Positions 53,391 to 64,000 of a DNA stretch of 64,000 bases are shown piece after piece. The stretch comes from Lantana camara (Eukaryota; Streptophyta; Magnoliopsida; Lamiales; Verbenaceae): assembly GCA_037501455.1 (NCBI GenBank), contig CM074860.1, positions 22,837,001-22,901,000 on the forward strand, given 5' to 3'. A program made the translations under genes and the position numbers. The notes under the pieces are model-generated. The model was given only the letters and a program-made list of their open reading frames with translations. It searched no databases and had not been told where the DNA came from. The first letter of the stretch is position 1. Each line of letters begins with the position of its first letter.

Positions 53391-55195
53391 ATGGAGGTGG
53401 CATTGAGGAACGATTACATAAAGCTAATCCTCTGTGTAATAAGAATGGATGCCATTCTTCCGAGAGGTTCCCCACAGAATTTCACTCAAAAGGAGGAAAG
53501 GTAGGATTTTTACCTGTTTTTGTTTCTTAAATTGTTTGTTCTCTTGTCGTTATGGTTTCATTGTTACAAAGACTAGTATATCTGACCTTTGTCATTTCTA
53601 GTAAAGCGCTTTAAAGCATGCGATGTTATTCTTTTCTAGATTGTGTACGATTCGAGTCCTGTGCTGCATATGGCTTGTTAAAATGAAAAGTATTTTTATG
53701 TTGAATATTGAGTTTCTATAAATATTGTTTTTCAAGTTGTTTAGGGGTTAGATATTCCAAGTACCTCTGAATGAATTTTAGTTCCTTTGGTGTTATAATT
53801 TGAACGGATGCCGGGTGCAAGGCATTTTATCAGCCTTAATTTGCATTTGAGTCAGTTGCAGGACTTCATTGTGTCGTAACTGTGATGAAAGATCTCGAAA
53901 AGTTTAGTACTAGTTGCTGCTCTTGCGCCTGGTTGTTTCCTAGTTTCTGTTTCGTAAGAGTTAAGAGTAATATTATCACTTTTTATTGCTTAGGTGGCCT
54001 CTTGAGGTATCACTAAAAACTGATTTACTTCCATGGAACCTCCTAAACGTCAGTCATTCGCTGCATTAATAATTTGTAGGCAATCTTTGAATAAGAAATT
54101 ATAGGAAAAAATAAGTTTTATCTTACACTCCGAGAAATTAGAACTAAATTTTCCTTTACCCTTAGTTTTATTTTATTGCTTTTACTATATGCATGCTGGT
54201 AATATGGCAGAAAGAGGACATTGTTGTTGAATGGAGCATATGAAGAGGTGGGGTTGAAATTTGGAGAATGGTCTTCACTATATCAGTAGCATTTTGTGAA
54301 TTTGTTATACATCAATGTAATTTTGTTATATCAAACATGTGTTTTGGTGGATGTATGAAACTTTACTATATCAGTAGCAAACGTAGGATTTTCCCAGTTT
54401 TTGTTGCCCCATCTAATGGCTGTTAGAAGATCTAATTTTGCTTACTTTGAATCTTAGAATTTGGGTGTTGGTTAGTTGTCTCTAATAACGAAGTGCTGCT
54501 CTGTATTTTCCTTCGTCAGCCTCATATTAGTTTAGCTTATTACAATTTACACCGATTACACGACTCGCCGTTTTACATCCTATAATACCTTTGCATATAT
54601 AGTTGATCATGTCATGAATGGGCTCGAATATTATTGCTTTCGACTTGTAATAACATTTGTTAACCATGGGTTGATGGGGAGACATATAATTGTATAAATG
54701 ATCTGGATGGATATGAATGAATATACAGTTGTATGGAAGAAGATGTTTAGAATTTGGATCAGAGTGATAAGTACTGATAAAGTTTGTAATTGTAAATATG
54801 TGGTATACACAAACACGTAAGACGCTAAGGACCAAGCTAAACAATAAAAGTGCAACTGATGAACAGAGAAAATTCTGATTATTATATTAGTTTGAAGGAC
54901 TTGTCTGCAAGCTTTATTTATTTAGTTTCTCTAGGAATACATTGTTAGAAAAAATACTTGCCGTCAATTCCTTATTTGCTTCTCCATTGTTCATTTTCTT
55001 CTTTCTTGTTTTGTATGGGTAGTTTTTTATTGATTTGTTGATTTGAACTCGTCCTTTTAACAGATACATTTGTTCGTCGGCATTTTTCCCAGCGCAATGA
55101 TCGCCCCCCTCATCTACTCGTCACCTGATTACATTCTGCCTAAAGAAGGAGCTGATTCAGGATCCTCAACTTCTTCCTATTAGACACAAATAAAG
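53391..55195 (+). other. Possible small spliced transcript of unknown nature
   Basis: An ATG at 53391 opens 36 codons (MEVALRNDYIKLILCVIRMD...) up to a clean donor AAAG|GTAGGA at 53500. A clean acceptor TTTTAACAG precedes 55064, and a donor ATAAAG|GTAATT follows 55195. Joined, the frame would end 12 codons later at TGA 55098-55100, giving a 48-residue product. Another frame in the second exon is MIAPLIYSSPDYILPKEGAD ending near 55184. I recognise neither. It may be a non-coding RNA or 5' UTR exons of the PPR gene at 56145. Confidence 0.3.
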
Positions 55196-55785
55196 GTAAT
55201 TTTAGTTAATCTTATTGATGATGCTTTATGTTTTCACTTTATGTTAATTGCTTTTATGTTTTGACTCTCCCTTTTTTTTTTTTTTTTTTGGGGTACAACT
55301 CTGCCTTGTTTTCATTTTCATGGTTTATGGTGGATTCGGTGTGGCTTTTCTAGTGTACTTGTCTATAATTTCCTTTAATGCCTTGAGTTGAAACTGAGGT
55401 TCCCATTTATCAATTACAGTTTATAACTGTGGAAATGCGAGCCCGTGATTCCACAGGATTTAGTATAATCTGTTGGTTTGAAGAATGGTGAATCTTGTAG
55501 AAAATTAGATTTATCTGTTTGAATTGAAGAATGGTAAAGCCATTGTACATGTTAATCAAAATTTGGAAGAATAGAGGGAGAAAGTGGGGTGGTTTTACAG
55601 CAAACAAACATGGACTAAGGGATGAAATAGTTTTGGCTTTGCTTTGCTTATAAGAAAATGGTGAGCAGCTGTAGGAATCTAGAAGCCAATATATTGTCTA
55701 TAATATAATTGAAGTGAATGGTTAGAATAAGGAGAATCTTAATTTGTTCAAAAAGAGAGAACCTTTCCTTTTTTTTTTATAGCTC
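55196..55785. other. Intergenic stretch
   Basis: No gene recognised. A 19-base T-run lies at 55271-55289. AT-rich otherwise. Confidence 0.45.
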
Positions 55786-55789
55786 ATTT

Positions 55790-56000
55790 ATCTAAGTTCA
55801 AACGATAACCTTTCCTTTATTTATAACTCATTTATTTGAATTCGAGCGCGGTCGAACCCTTTACCTGTATAAATTATCCCTACTAGTGTTAGTTGCATTT
55901 TTAAAGACTCGAATGCGAGATCTCTGGTTAAGCTAATATAGTATCATGTATTCTCGAACATTTAAATACGAGATCTTTGGTTAAGCTACCATAGTGTCGA
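55790..56000 (-). mobile_element. SINE remnant, partly duplicated
   Basis: Minus-strand relative of the copy at 28535-28735 (evidence there). A ~75-bp part is present twice: CGAGATCTCTGGTTAAGCTA near 55916 and CGAGATCTTTGGTTAAGCTA near 55970. The tail CAAATAAATGAGTTATAAAT recurs near 55830 and 55790. Confidence 0.5.
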
Positions 56001-56144
56001 CCCGCCAAGTTATATCAAACAAGTATACGAAATTCTCTTTTTAAGTCATATTAAGTAGAGTATGGTTCTCTTTCTGTACGAAATATAAATACATATAACT
56101 AAAATCTTTAGAGTTTGAGCAGGCACAATTCCACTGGATTTCTC

Positions 56145-57938
56145 ATGAAACGAGCTGAAACCTGTTCTCGCTACTTCACCTCCAAGAATGCTGCAACCAA
56201 CTCTTGGATTCTCCCTAAACCGATCAAGGAGCTCCACGCACACTTCATCAGAACCCACCAGCACAGGGATCCAAATGCGATGTTACCAGTTATCAAGTCA
56301 TATTCTCTATCTCAGAAGTCTTTGGACGAAGCCCGTTTGGCTTTCATGGAGATAGACCATCCCTCATTGCGCATTTGGAATCACATGATCCGTGGGCTCT
56401 CTCAAAGTGATCGTCCTGCTCATGCCCTTGACCTGTTTGATAAAATGTGTGAGCGAGGGTTACATGGTGATAACCTTACTTTTATATTTGTATCGAAAGC
56501 GTGTGCTAGAGTTCCCGATGTTTCATACGGAAAAAGAGTTCATGCTCATGTTTTGAAACTTGGGTTCGGAGCGTATCTTTATGTGTGCAATGCTTTGATT
56601 CATATGTATGGGTTTTGTGATGAATTGGATTGGTCGAGAAGAGTGTTTGACGAAATGGATGGGAGGGACTTGGTTTCTTGGAACTCGTTGATCTGTGCGT
56701 ATAGCCAATGTGCTGAGTATAAGGAGGTTTTGCGTCTTTTTGATAGGATGAGGATGGAAAATGTGAAGGCAGATGCTGTGACTATGGTGAAAGTTGTTTT
56801 AGCCTGTAACTATTTAGGGGAGTGGGAGCGTGTGAATTCTATGGTGGAATATATTGATGATAATTGTGTTGAGATTGATGTGTACTTAGGAAATACATTG
56901 ATTGATGTGTATGGGAGGCGGGGTTCGTTTGCGTTAGCACAGAGGTTTTTCAATAGGATGAATGAGAGGAATATGGTTTCTTGGAATGCGATGATTATTG
57001 GTGCTGCAAAATCAGGGGATTTAGCTGCAGCGCAGAAACTGTTTGATGAAATGCCGGAGAGAGATGTCATTTCTTGGACTTCTATGATCACGGGTTATTC
57101 TCAGGCTAACCGACATGATGATGCCATAGGGATTTTCCAGGAGATGATGGCAGCTAAGGTTAAGCCTGATCAAATTACAGTAGCTACTATACTCTCTGCT
57201 TGCTCACATTTAGGGAGACTTGATGTGGGTAGGGCAATCCACGATTATGTAAGGAATAATAACGTAAAATCTGATATTTATGTCGACAATGCTCTGATAG
57301 ACATGTACTGCAAATGTGGATCAGTTAGAAACTCATTGAAAGTATTTAGTGAAATGAAAGAAAAGGACTCGGTTTCCTGGACCTCCATCATCGTTGGTCT
57401 TGCTGTGAATGGTGATTCCACTCTCGCTCTTGAACTTTTCTCACAAATGTTAAAAGAAGGTAGAAGGCCCGTTCATGGAACCTATGTTGGGGTATTGCTA
57501 GCCTGTGTCCATGCTGGTTTGGTGGATAAGGGATTGGAGTTTTTCCACAGTATGCAAAAAGATTACGGATTGGTACCAGAAATGAGGCATTATGGCTGTA
57601 TAGTAGATCTTTTTTGTAGGGCTGGCGAGTTCTGTAGGGCGTACGAGTTCATAAATAACATGCCCATACCTAAAGATGTCGTGGTGTGGAGGATATTGCT
57701 CAGTGCTTGTAAAGTTCATGGTAACCTCGTTTTAGCCAGAATCGCTTCGGACAAGCTTCTTGAGTTAGATCCGACAAATGGTGGGAACTATGTTCTCTCT
57801 TCTAACTCATATGCTGGTGCAGAGAGATGGGAGGACGCTATGAAAATGAGGGAAATGATCTACAATGATGGTGTCCTAAAGCCATTAGGTTGGAGTTCTA
57901 TAGAAGCGGATAGTAGAATCTCGCTACATACTCCGTGA
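56145..57938 (+). CDS. PLS-class pentatricopeptide repeat protein, 597 residues, E-type end with a foreign tail
   Basis: Start chosen at the first ATG, 56145; the open frame extends ten codons upstream but without ATG. Intronless, as usual for the family. The N-terminus (MKRAETCSRYFTSKN) is basic, Ser-rich and Asp/Glu-poor, fitting a mitochondrial or plastid targeting peptide. About 14 PPR motifs of P, L and S type follow, with typical phrases such as VSWNSLICAYSQ, NALIHMYGFCDELDWSRRVF and RDVISWTSMITGYSQANRHD. An E domain closes the protein (DVVVWRILLSACKVHGNL...GGNYVLSSNSYA...). PLS proteins bind organelle RNA, often to specify C-to-U editing. The E domain stops short at SSIEADS; the last residues RISLHTP are the antisense of a Ycf20-like fragment. 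No E+/DYW domain is present, so any editing role would need a partner. Confidence 0.9.
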   Translation: MKRAETCSRYFTSKNAATNSWILPKPIKELHAHFIRTHQHRDPNAMLPVIKSYSLSQKSLDEARLAFMEIDHPSLRIWNHMIRGLSQSDRPAHALDLFDKMCERGLHGDNLTFIFVSKACARVPDVSYGKRVHAHVLKLGFGAYLYVCNALIHMYGFCDELDWSRRVFDEMDGRDLVSWNSLICAYSQCAEYKEVLRLFDRMRMENVKADAVTMVKVVLACNYLGEWERVNSMVEYIDDNCVEIDVYLGNTLIDVYGRRGSFALAQRFFNRMNERNMVSWNAMIIGAAKSGDLAAAQKLFDEMPERDVISWTSMITGYSQANRHDDAIGIFQEMMAAKVKPDQITVATILSACSHLGRLDVGRAIHDYVRNNNVKSDIYVDNALIDMYCKCGSVRNSLKVFSEMKEKDSVSWTSIIVGLAVNGDSTLALELFSQMLKEGRRPVHGTYVGVLLACVHAGLVDKGLEFFHSMQKDYGLVPEMRHYGCIVDLFCRAGEFCRAYEFINNMPIPKDVVVWRILLSACKVHGNLVLARIASDKLLELDPTNGGNYVLSSNSYAGAERWEDAMKMREMIYNDGVLKPLGWSSIEADSRISLHTP

Positions 57939-58250
57939 TTAGAACACACAGCACTGCAGCAATCACATCATTGACACCTAAAGCTCCAAAAGACGGAGAG
58001 ATTGTTTGGACAACATAGAAACCACTGAAGAAGGACATACGTTCAAAAATTGCCCTCCTCGAAGGGCTTCTGGAGTAATTTCATGATACTTCTGGTATAA
58101 TTGTGTCAACTAATCGTCGAGGTCCTTCATTCTCCTACATGGCACGAACTCTGAAAATATTCGATGAGGATCTTGAAGTAAAACTCTCGACTTCCCATAG
58201 TGTCACGGCATCCAAAAGTGACTGCACTAGAGATCAGCTGGCGGGCAGTT
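57907..58250 (-). pseudogene. Ycf20-like (DUF565) pseudogene, intronless and truncated
   Basis: One minus-strand frame reads SRSSSNIFRVRAM, stop, ENEGPRRLVDTIIPEVS, stop, NYSRSPSRRAIF, then SFFSGFYVVQTISPSFGALG and VNDVIAAVLCVLITEYVARF, closing at a TAG near 57907. I recognise this as the C-terminal hydrophobic part of nuclear-encoded plastid Ycf20-like proteins; this rests on memory of the family. The inner stops fit CAG to TAG and CGA to TGA changes. The family continues for some 30 residues beyond the final stop here, so the 3' end was cut where the PPR gene meets it. Single frame without introns suggests a processed copy or a one-exon fragment. Confidence 0.7.
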
Positions 58251-58664
58251 GTGCCGCAGCGCCCCGAATTACTCGCTCTGAGAACACCTACCCCAACGAC
58301 GCACAAAGCTGGCTCCACGCCGCGGTACAAACACTGCCCCTCGACAGAGCATATTAAATCATGCATATTTTGAGTAATCAAGATAACATAATTTTTTTTA
58401 AAAAGGGATAACACAAGTTTTGTATTAGGATTTTTATTTTTTTTAATTTTTTTTTGGCACAATAAATGAATAAAATGGTATAAATCTAGGTAAAAATGGG
58501 TAAAAGAAGTTACGATTTATGCACGCATTTATCTTACAATTTACTATAGCTAATGAATAAAATGTAACTAAATAATTATTATCAGCGCCAACCTTTTGGT
58601 TTATAATTACAAGAAAGCAGAAACTTTAACACACTAACGAAAATATACATTACATGTGGCAAAG
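58251..58664. other. Intergenic stretch
   Basis: 58251-58360 is GC-richer and may be the decayed 5' part of the Ycf20-like copy. The rest is AT-rich without recognised content. Confidence 0.45.
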
Positions 58665-58677
58665 AAATTAACAGTAG

Positions 58678-58927
58678 GGCGTAGCTCAGTTGGTTTTGGA
58701 GGGGTAGATTTGCGAGAAGGTGCAAGGTTCGATTCCCAAAGCTGCAGTGTGGGAGCTTTATTCTTGAGTCCAATTTGGGCTTTGAGAGTGGGTTCCTTGT
58801 AGACCTAGTGAGGAGCACACCTCCCCCTTAACGGGTCGCTGAATACCTGATTTACCTCCTCCCACTTGGTTCGTCGGGCCGGGGTGTGGGGGCCCTTAGG
58901 ATTGGGGATTCAGCCTTTTGCGACAAA
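58678..58927 (+). mobile_element. tRNA-derived SINE, 250 bp
   Basis: The head GGCGTAGCTCAGTTGG (A-box TAGCTCAGTTGG) and GCAAGGTTCGATTCCC (B-box GGTTCGATTCC) is tRNA-like. A non-tRNA body follows, ending TTTTGCGACAAA. The perfect 13-bp duplication AAATTAACAGTAG flanks it (58665-58677 and 58928-58940). The intact boxes and clean duplication indicate a fairly recent insertion. Confidence 0.9.
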
Positions 58928-58940
58928 AAATTAACAGTAG

Positions 58941-59235
58941 ACTTGACGGTGAATCTTATCAATAAAGTAGATCTCCTTTTTTTTTTTTTTTTTTTTTTCT
59001 ATTTAAATATTTATACTTTTATATCCAATTTATTATGAATTCAAAATGAATTGAATCATTAAGATACGACAGTCTCTCTATCAATTCTAATTGCATATCA
59101 AAAACCTAAACACGATATTTTTAATTAAGTGAGAAATCATATAATGCTAAGTTACACCGATTAATTGTAGATATGTCCACATTATTTTTTTAGAGCAAGC
59201 ACAAAACCTGTATAAAAGAGAAGAGCAAGAATTGG
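58941..59235. other. Intergenic stretch
   Basis: A 21-base T-run at about 58978-58998, otherwise ordinary AT-rich sequence with no recognised feature. Confidence 0.5.
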
Positions 59236-59244
59236 ATGTTTACC

Positions 59245-59706
59245 GGCCAAATCATCAATTTAGTCCCACAGGGTAGGCTCCTCACCAATTTAGTCCCAAA
59301 TTCTAAAATTTTCAACCAATGTGGTCCCAAATGCTAACGGACGTTAGAAAACTAACGTGATTGATCAAGTTTCTGGACGGTAATAAACATGTGAGAGTAT
59401 TATTATGGAGAAATTTCCAAAATTTCTCCACAAATCGAAGGCAGGCTCCTAGGGTTTTTTGGTAAAAGAAAGGGTAAAATATTTTGGGGAAGCATGAATG
59501 AGTAAATTGGATGTGTTAGGGTTTTGTTTTTTACCCTCAAAACTCTAAGTCAGTGTGTCAAATGGTCAATTTCGTTAGTTTTCTAATGTCCGTTAGTATT
59601 TGGGACCATATTGGTTGAGAATTTTAGATTAAATTGAATTATTCCAAAAATACGGAACTAAATTGACGAGGGACCAATCATGTGGGACTAAATTGACAAT
59701 TTAGCC
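59245..59706. mobile_element. 462-bp Mutator-type MITE
   Basis: Long inverted repeats of about 120 bp start GGCCAAATCATCAATTTAGT (left) and GGCTAAATTGTCAATTTAGT (right, reverse complement), with TTTAGTCCCA/TGGGACTAAA phrases throughout. A perfect 9-bp duplication ATGTTTACC flanks it (59236-59244 and 59707-59715), the length diagnostic of Mutator. No coding sequence. Confidence 0.92.
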
Positions 59707-59715
59707 ATGTTTACC

Positions 59716-60680
59716 TGTTTGGCATCTAATGATGCTGTGATTTTTACATAAGAAATATAATATTTCCACTCATCATATATTTCAGAATATATTTAACTTA
59801 AGTAGGTCAAAATAATCTCTGACTACTAACTGTTTAACATCTATTCATGATAACAATACCTCGAAGCAAATTTTCAGATAAAAATTATTATATTAATGAG
59901 CAACCAAATGTAAATTTTTGGCCTAGTATAAAACAATGTTATGTGCCAAAAAGCTTTCAAATTTAGACATTTTAACTTCAATACTTTTCGTCCCAAAATA
60001 CAATTTCTTATTGAGGGGCTAAAGTGAATATTATTTTTATTTAAAGGGTAAAACTTACAAGTGAGCAGATGCAACAATTTAGAGGAGGAAAATGCAAATT
60101 CAACCAAAATTTGTATAAATCCTGCCATTTCAACTCCCACCTGAAATTCGGGACCAATATTTTGAACCAAACAACAGTATGATTTAAATAATTAGGAGAG
60201 TTGAGTAAAAGAGATTTGTTCTTTCTTAATTAAATATAAGAAGTTTGAATTTTAATTTTGGTTAGCTGTTTTAAATCCCTTGACCAGCTTTTGATATATA
60301 GAATAGATATAAATCTTTTGGTAGTTTAATTGTAATACTTGAATTTAGAGTACCAATTATAATTATCCATCTAATTTGGGTTACTCAAAACACAAACGAA
60401 TCAAAAACAATTTCTTTTCCAAAAATATTAGGAAGAAATTAAGAAAAGTAATAAGAAATTCCATGAGGCAGCTTCGAGCACCCTAATACAAAAACAAGAA
60501 TAAAATTAATCAATAGGTTCATCAATCTTACATGTAGATCCCAAACCAAAATACAACCAAATATCATAACAAAAAATATGTAAAGAATAGATAAATGATA
60601 ATAATGCATGCCTCACAAAATGTAAGAGAATGTATACTTATTACTCTCCAACATTTGGAAACATATGAACGTTCACAGAA
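59716..60680. other. Intergenic and upstream region of the glucanase gene
   Basis: AT-rich, no gene seen. The last few hundred bases should hold the glucanase promoter. TATACTTATTACTC near 60632 is a weak TATA candidate about 50 bp before the ATG. Confidence 0.4.
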
Positions 60681-61949
60681 ATGGAAATCCAAGCAAAGAG
60701 AATCAATCAAAGCCTTCTCTTCTCTCTCTTATCCCTTCTGATCATGTCTCCTTCAACAGGTTTCTTACATAAAACTCCTCTTAATTACACCATAAGTGTC
60801 AATTGATATTTTTACAGTGGTGGAGTCGGTACCCTCAAGTACTAAAAATCGAAGATATACCCTATTCATGGAAAAACTTTAAAAATTAGAAAATTACATA
60901 TGCGCATCTCACTTATATGTAGCTCCGCCATTGCATTATTTTCCTTTCCGTAATAATTAATTTCTTACACTGCCTAATTGACAGGTGCTGCACCCATAGG
61001 AGTCTGCTACGGTCGCGTTGCTACAGATCTGCCACCACCCTCAGACGTGGTCCCCCTCCTCAAATCCAATGGGATTTCAAGAATTCGGCTTTTCAACCCG
61101 GACTCGTTTGCCCTATCACCCTTCCAGGGCACCGGAATCGACCTAATGATCGGTGTACCCAATGAAATCCTACCCACACTAGCTAACGGCCCTGTCGCCA
61201 CCTCTTTGTTATGGCTCCAATCGAACATTTTCCAACACGTTTTTCCAAATCAAGTACGATACTTAGCCGTTGGCAATGAGGTTTTACTAAAACAACCCTA
61301 TTACATGCCCTACGTGGTCCCTGCGATCCTTAATTTATACAAAGCCCTCCAATCATTAGGCCTAAGTAACACAATCAAACTTTCATCATGTCACGCTTCT
61401 ACAATTCTGTCCAATTCCTACCCTCCTTCTGCGGGTACTTTTGACCCTAATCTTAGGCCATTTTTGGTACCCCTTTTGCAATTCTTGCATGAAACGAAGT
61501 CCCCTTTGATGGTCAACGTTTATCCATTTTTTAGCTACGTTAATAACCGTGACTATGTTGAATTGGACTATGCTCTTTTTAGGTCAACAAAGGTCAAGGT
61601 TGACCAGAATCTGGTGTACACGAACATGTTCGATGCTACGGTTGATGCCTTCGTGTACGCCATGGAGAGGGAAGGGTTTGACGGGGATATCCCGGTGGTG
61701 GTGACGGAGACGGGGTGGCCAACGGCGGGTGGCGACGGTGCCGGAGTTGATAATGCGTTGGCTTATAATGAGAATATTGTGATGAGAGCATTGGCTAATG
61801 TTGGAACACCCAAGAGGCCGGGTGTTGGTGTAGAGGTTTTCTTGTTTGGTTTGTTTGATGAGAATGGGAAAAATGGAGCGGAGTATGAAAAGCATTTTGG
61901 GATCTTTGGGGTTAATGGGATTAAGGCTTATGATATTAGGTTTGAATGA
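60681..61949 (+). CDS. Glucan endo-1,3-beta-glucosidase (GH17), two exons, 347 residues
   Basis: Exon 1 is 60681-60759 and exon 2 is 60985-61949, with a 225-bp intron (GTTTCT...GACAG) splitting a Gly codon just after the signal peptide, the usual place in plant GH17 genes. Residues 1-26 are a secretory signal (LLFSLLSLLIMSPST core). The mature part opens APIGVCYGRVATDLP, typical of the family. The catalytic acid is Glu about 125 in RYLAVGNEVLL and the nucleophile Glu about 268 in VVVTETGWPTAGG. It ends at KAYDIRFE, with no X8/CBM43 module and no GPI signal. Such enzymes hydrolyse beta-1,3-glucan (callose, fungal wall glucan) in the apoplast. All key residues are present and nothing is broken. 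Which isoform it is cannot be decided here. Confidence 0.93.
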
Positions 61950-63058
61950 AGTTTGCATGTTGTAAGTTCTTGGTATTTAATTTTTTGTTATTGAAGCGTT
62001 TGATTGACAATTTATATAGTATAGACTATAGAGTTTTTTGGGAGATGCTAGCATTTGTTTGGGGGAAATTGAAAAGGAAATTGCATCATTCTACATGGTA
62101 TAAGAATTCTTTTTTTAAGTACAAAGGGTGTACTCTAATATTTAAGCTAATGCATGCTATTATAGTGATGAACATAAATACAAATATTAATCATTAGGTG
62201 TCAATAGCAAAATAGGTCATTCATAACAAATTAGAGATTCTTAGTGACCAAAAAAAAGTAAAAAGAAAAACAAATTAGAGATGAAATCATCGAAGTTTAA
62301 TATTGATCCATATGATATATTGAAGTTTTTCAAAGTTTAAAAGAAGTTTGTGTAATTAGGTTAAATATGACGACTGGGTCAGTATAATTAATCCTTAATT
62401 ATATAGTTTCTTCCCCCTCATTTTTGTCAAATGTGACGTTCATCGCTAAATGTAGTAATAGTAGAGATGCAGTATAGTAACGAAAAATAGATGGTGCAAA
62501 TCAGAAAAGAAGAAAACTGTACAATAAATTCTTCTGTAACTTTATTTTTTCTAATTAAAAATAAAGTTAGAACTTTAATGTGATTTAAAACAATTTAATC
62601 GTTGTACCGCCCCTCAACTATATATGACTCTAATTCCGTATAGAATCGTTTGCTTAATTTTATTTTTGTAGGTATACTTGTCAAACAAACACGATTCTTG
62701 AATTCTAAGAGTGATATGTAATGCAAGTGTGTCGGTGTAATTTATATAAATTACAAAAAAATTTAAGACGACGTAAAGTTTGATAACAAAATAGAATAAA
62801 CTTCTATCAAGCCATTTCAAGGAAAAATCCTGTGAGTTTACAGCATGTTTAGAATTAGAAGTTAAAAGAATAATTCCTATTCAACTATCGATCAACCAAA
62901 AATCAAATCTATGGACTACGGGATCACTAACACTAAAGTCGAAAACTAAAGACATGATTAAAAATAAAATGAATTGTATAATGTGAATTGTGGTGAAGAC
63001 GTAATTAGAATAATAAATAGAGAAAACAAGTTGTTGAATGGTATAAATTGTGGTGAAT
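61950..63058. other. 3' region of the glucanase gene and intergenic DNA
   Basis: AT-rich, no gene recognised. Possible polyadenylation signals lie near 62140-62200 (AACATAAATAC). ATTGTGGTGAA occurs twice just before the copia LTR (62986 and 63048). Confidence 0.5.
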
Positions 63059-64000
63059 GTTGGAATTCGTCAACCCTAACGCATGTAGCGGAAAATAAAA
63101 ATTTTAGGGATTATAAAAACAATTGTAACAGAATTCCAATTAAGATCAGTCTTTGGTTCAAGATTTACGATTTAAACAAAAGAAGATCCAAATACCTCTT
63201 TAGCTTCCAGTTGATGACGATGATTAGAAGGTTTTTCAAAACCTGTCTGGTCTCCTCCTATCCGATCTGCTTCCAAGAACGGAATTCCTCTAAGGTAGTC
63301 CACAACCCGTAATTGAACAACTATTCAATTAGCACACTAGAACACTAATTGGATATTGATCATCCAACAGTATTCTCAATAAAGTATTGAGATGTGAGAG
63401 AAGAGAGAAAAAGACAAGTCTTCGAGAGAAAGCAGAAGAGAAGAAAACAACGATGTCTAATTTCTTCTCCCAAGTCTTGCTTTAATACGGTCAAAAACCG
63501 TATGGGCTAGTTATGGGCTTCAATTTAATTACTCCTAATTAAATTAAAAAGCCAATATTCATTTTAATTAGTGGACTTTAATTACATTAATTAAATCACA
63601 AGTCCAATATCTAGTTAAATTAGTGGACTTAAAAATTAATAACTCTTAATTAAATTTCGAGTCCAATTAATTTAAATACACTCTTTTAAATTAATGTTAA
63701 CTCTTTAACATTTATTCTCAATAGCTTAACAATTAAGCATAAATTAATTAATACCATTATTAATTAATTACTCTCTCATATTATCACTGTTTAATTAAAA
63801 CTCTTTTTAATTAATCAGTACCTACAGATCATGATCGATGTCTAGTGACAAGCTCATGACCACCCATCCAACAGGCGAAGTTTATGTTGTGAACCTTTCA
63901 GTCTCATGGATACCGTGAGATAAGATCCTTCTATCGTCCAATCCCCGATTAGGACCTAGGGCATGGGAATGACAGAACCCTATTAGTCCTAATGCTATGA
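63059..64000 (-). mobile_element. Partial copia LTR, minus strand, running off the window
   Basis: On the minus strand the segment ends GACGAATTCCAACA at 63059. It contains U3-like AT-rich DNA, a TATTAAAGC phrase near 63483, and an R/U5-like part with GAAGACTTGTCTTTTTCTCTC. TG...CA logic and layout match copia LTRs, and the family differs from the one at 1-12698. No primer site follows on the left, so this is a 3' LTR or a solo LTR. The start lies beyond 64000. Confidence 0.7.

Noticed and set aside
53119..53475. Minus-strand 118-codon protein
   Set aside because: No domain, odd composition, and better splice-site support for plus-strand transcription across the same DNA.
56115..56144. Upstream start for the PPR protein at 56115
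   Set aside because: The codon is TTG, not ATG. The first ATG is at 56145 and gives a sensible targeting peptide.
58678..58750. tRNA gene
   Set aside because: A-box and B-box are good and the start GGCGTAGCTCAGTTGG is tRNA-like, but no acceptor stem closes and the body continues for 250 bp to a clean 13-bp target duplication. It is a SINE head.
60978..60984. Start of the glucanase within exon 2
   Set aside because: The codon is TTG and lies in the acceptor region. A signal-peptide exon with ATG at 60681 and a proper donor joins in frame.

Overview
This is nuclear DNA of a flowering plant, almost certainly a eudicot. The support is an intron-containing GH17 glucanase gene, a PLS-class PPR gene, tRNA-derived SINEs, hAT and Mutator MITEs, and plant-type Ty1/copia, Tat, Tekay-like and chromodomain Ty3/gypsy elements. 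Species cannot be read from the sequence. Most of the window is nested transposons in AT-rich DNA. Only three genes look intact: a small membrane protein (24722-25132, minus), a PPR protein (56145-57938, plus) and a beta-1,3-glucanase (60681-61949, plus, two exons).

1-18829 is one nest. A decayed copia element (5' LTR end at 1-107, gag-pol 2299-6209, 3' LTR 6226-12698) sits in the integrase region of a minus-strand Tat gypsy (12699-18829, LTR 18009-18829). The copia 3' LTR was itself hit by a 3.15-kb gypsy solo LTR (7351-10499, duplication AACAA) and by an unclassified 1.43-kb element (11001-12430, duplication TAGCATC). 18830-31750 is gene-poor. It holds a fold-back element with ~99-bp tandem repeats in its arms (20985-22355), a relative of the unclassified element, hAT MITEs, a SINE and the membrane-protein gene.

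31750-53000 is the most structured part. A degraded MULE transposase (plus, 33772-36990) and a six-exon plant-mobile-domain (PMD) pseudogene (minus, 37485-about 52900) point at each other tail to tail, as the two genes of maize MuDR do. The transposase is cut by a 2.5-kb solo LTR. A complete but non-coding 8.3-kb Tekay-like element lies just after a PMD splice donor. The PMD 5' leader exon contains a chromodomain gypsy with a truncated LTR and a 48-bp flanking duplication. To the left, a gypsy LTR remnant holds a non-autonomous hAT, which holds a LINE 3' end. Right of 53000 are the PPR gene, whose last codons are the antisense of a Ycf20-like pseudogene, a SINE, a Mutator MITE with a perfect 9-bp duplication, the glucanase gene, and a minus-strand copia LTR running off the end.

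The pattern least explained by the ordinary annotation is a set of GC-rich dyad arrays: short imperfect palindromes, three to six per ~100-220 bp. They occur in four Tekay-like LTRs, in the unclassified element and in the copia leader. Between families the arm sequences differ but stay mutually complementary (GGAAC/GTTCC, GTGAC/GTCAC, GTAAC/GTTAC). This suggests a conserved DNA- or RNA-level function that I cannot name from sequence alone.
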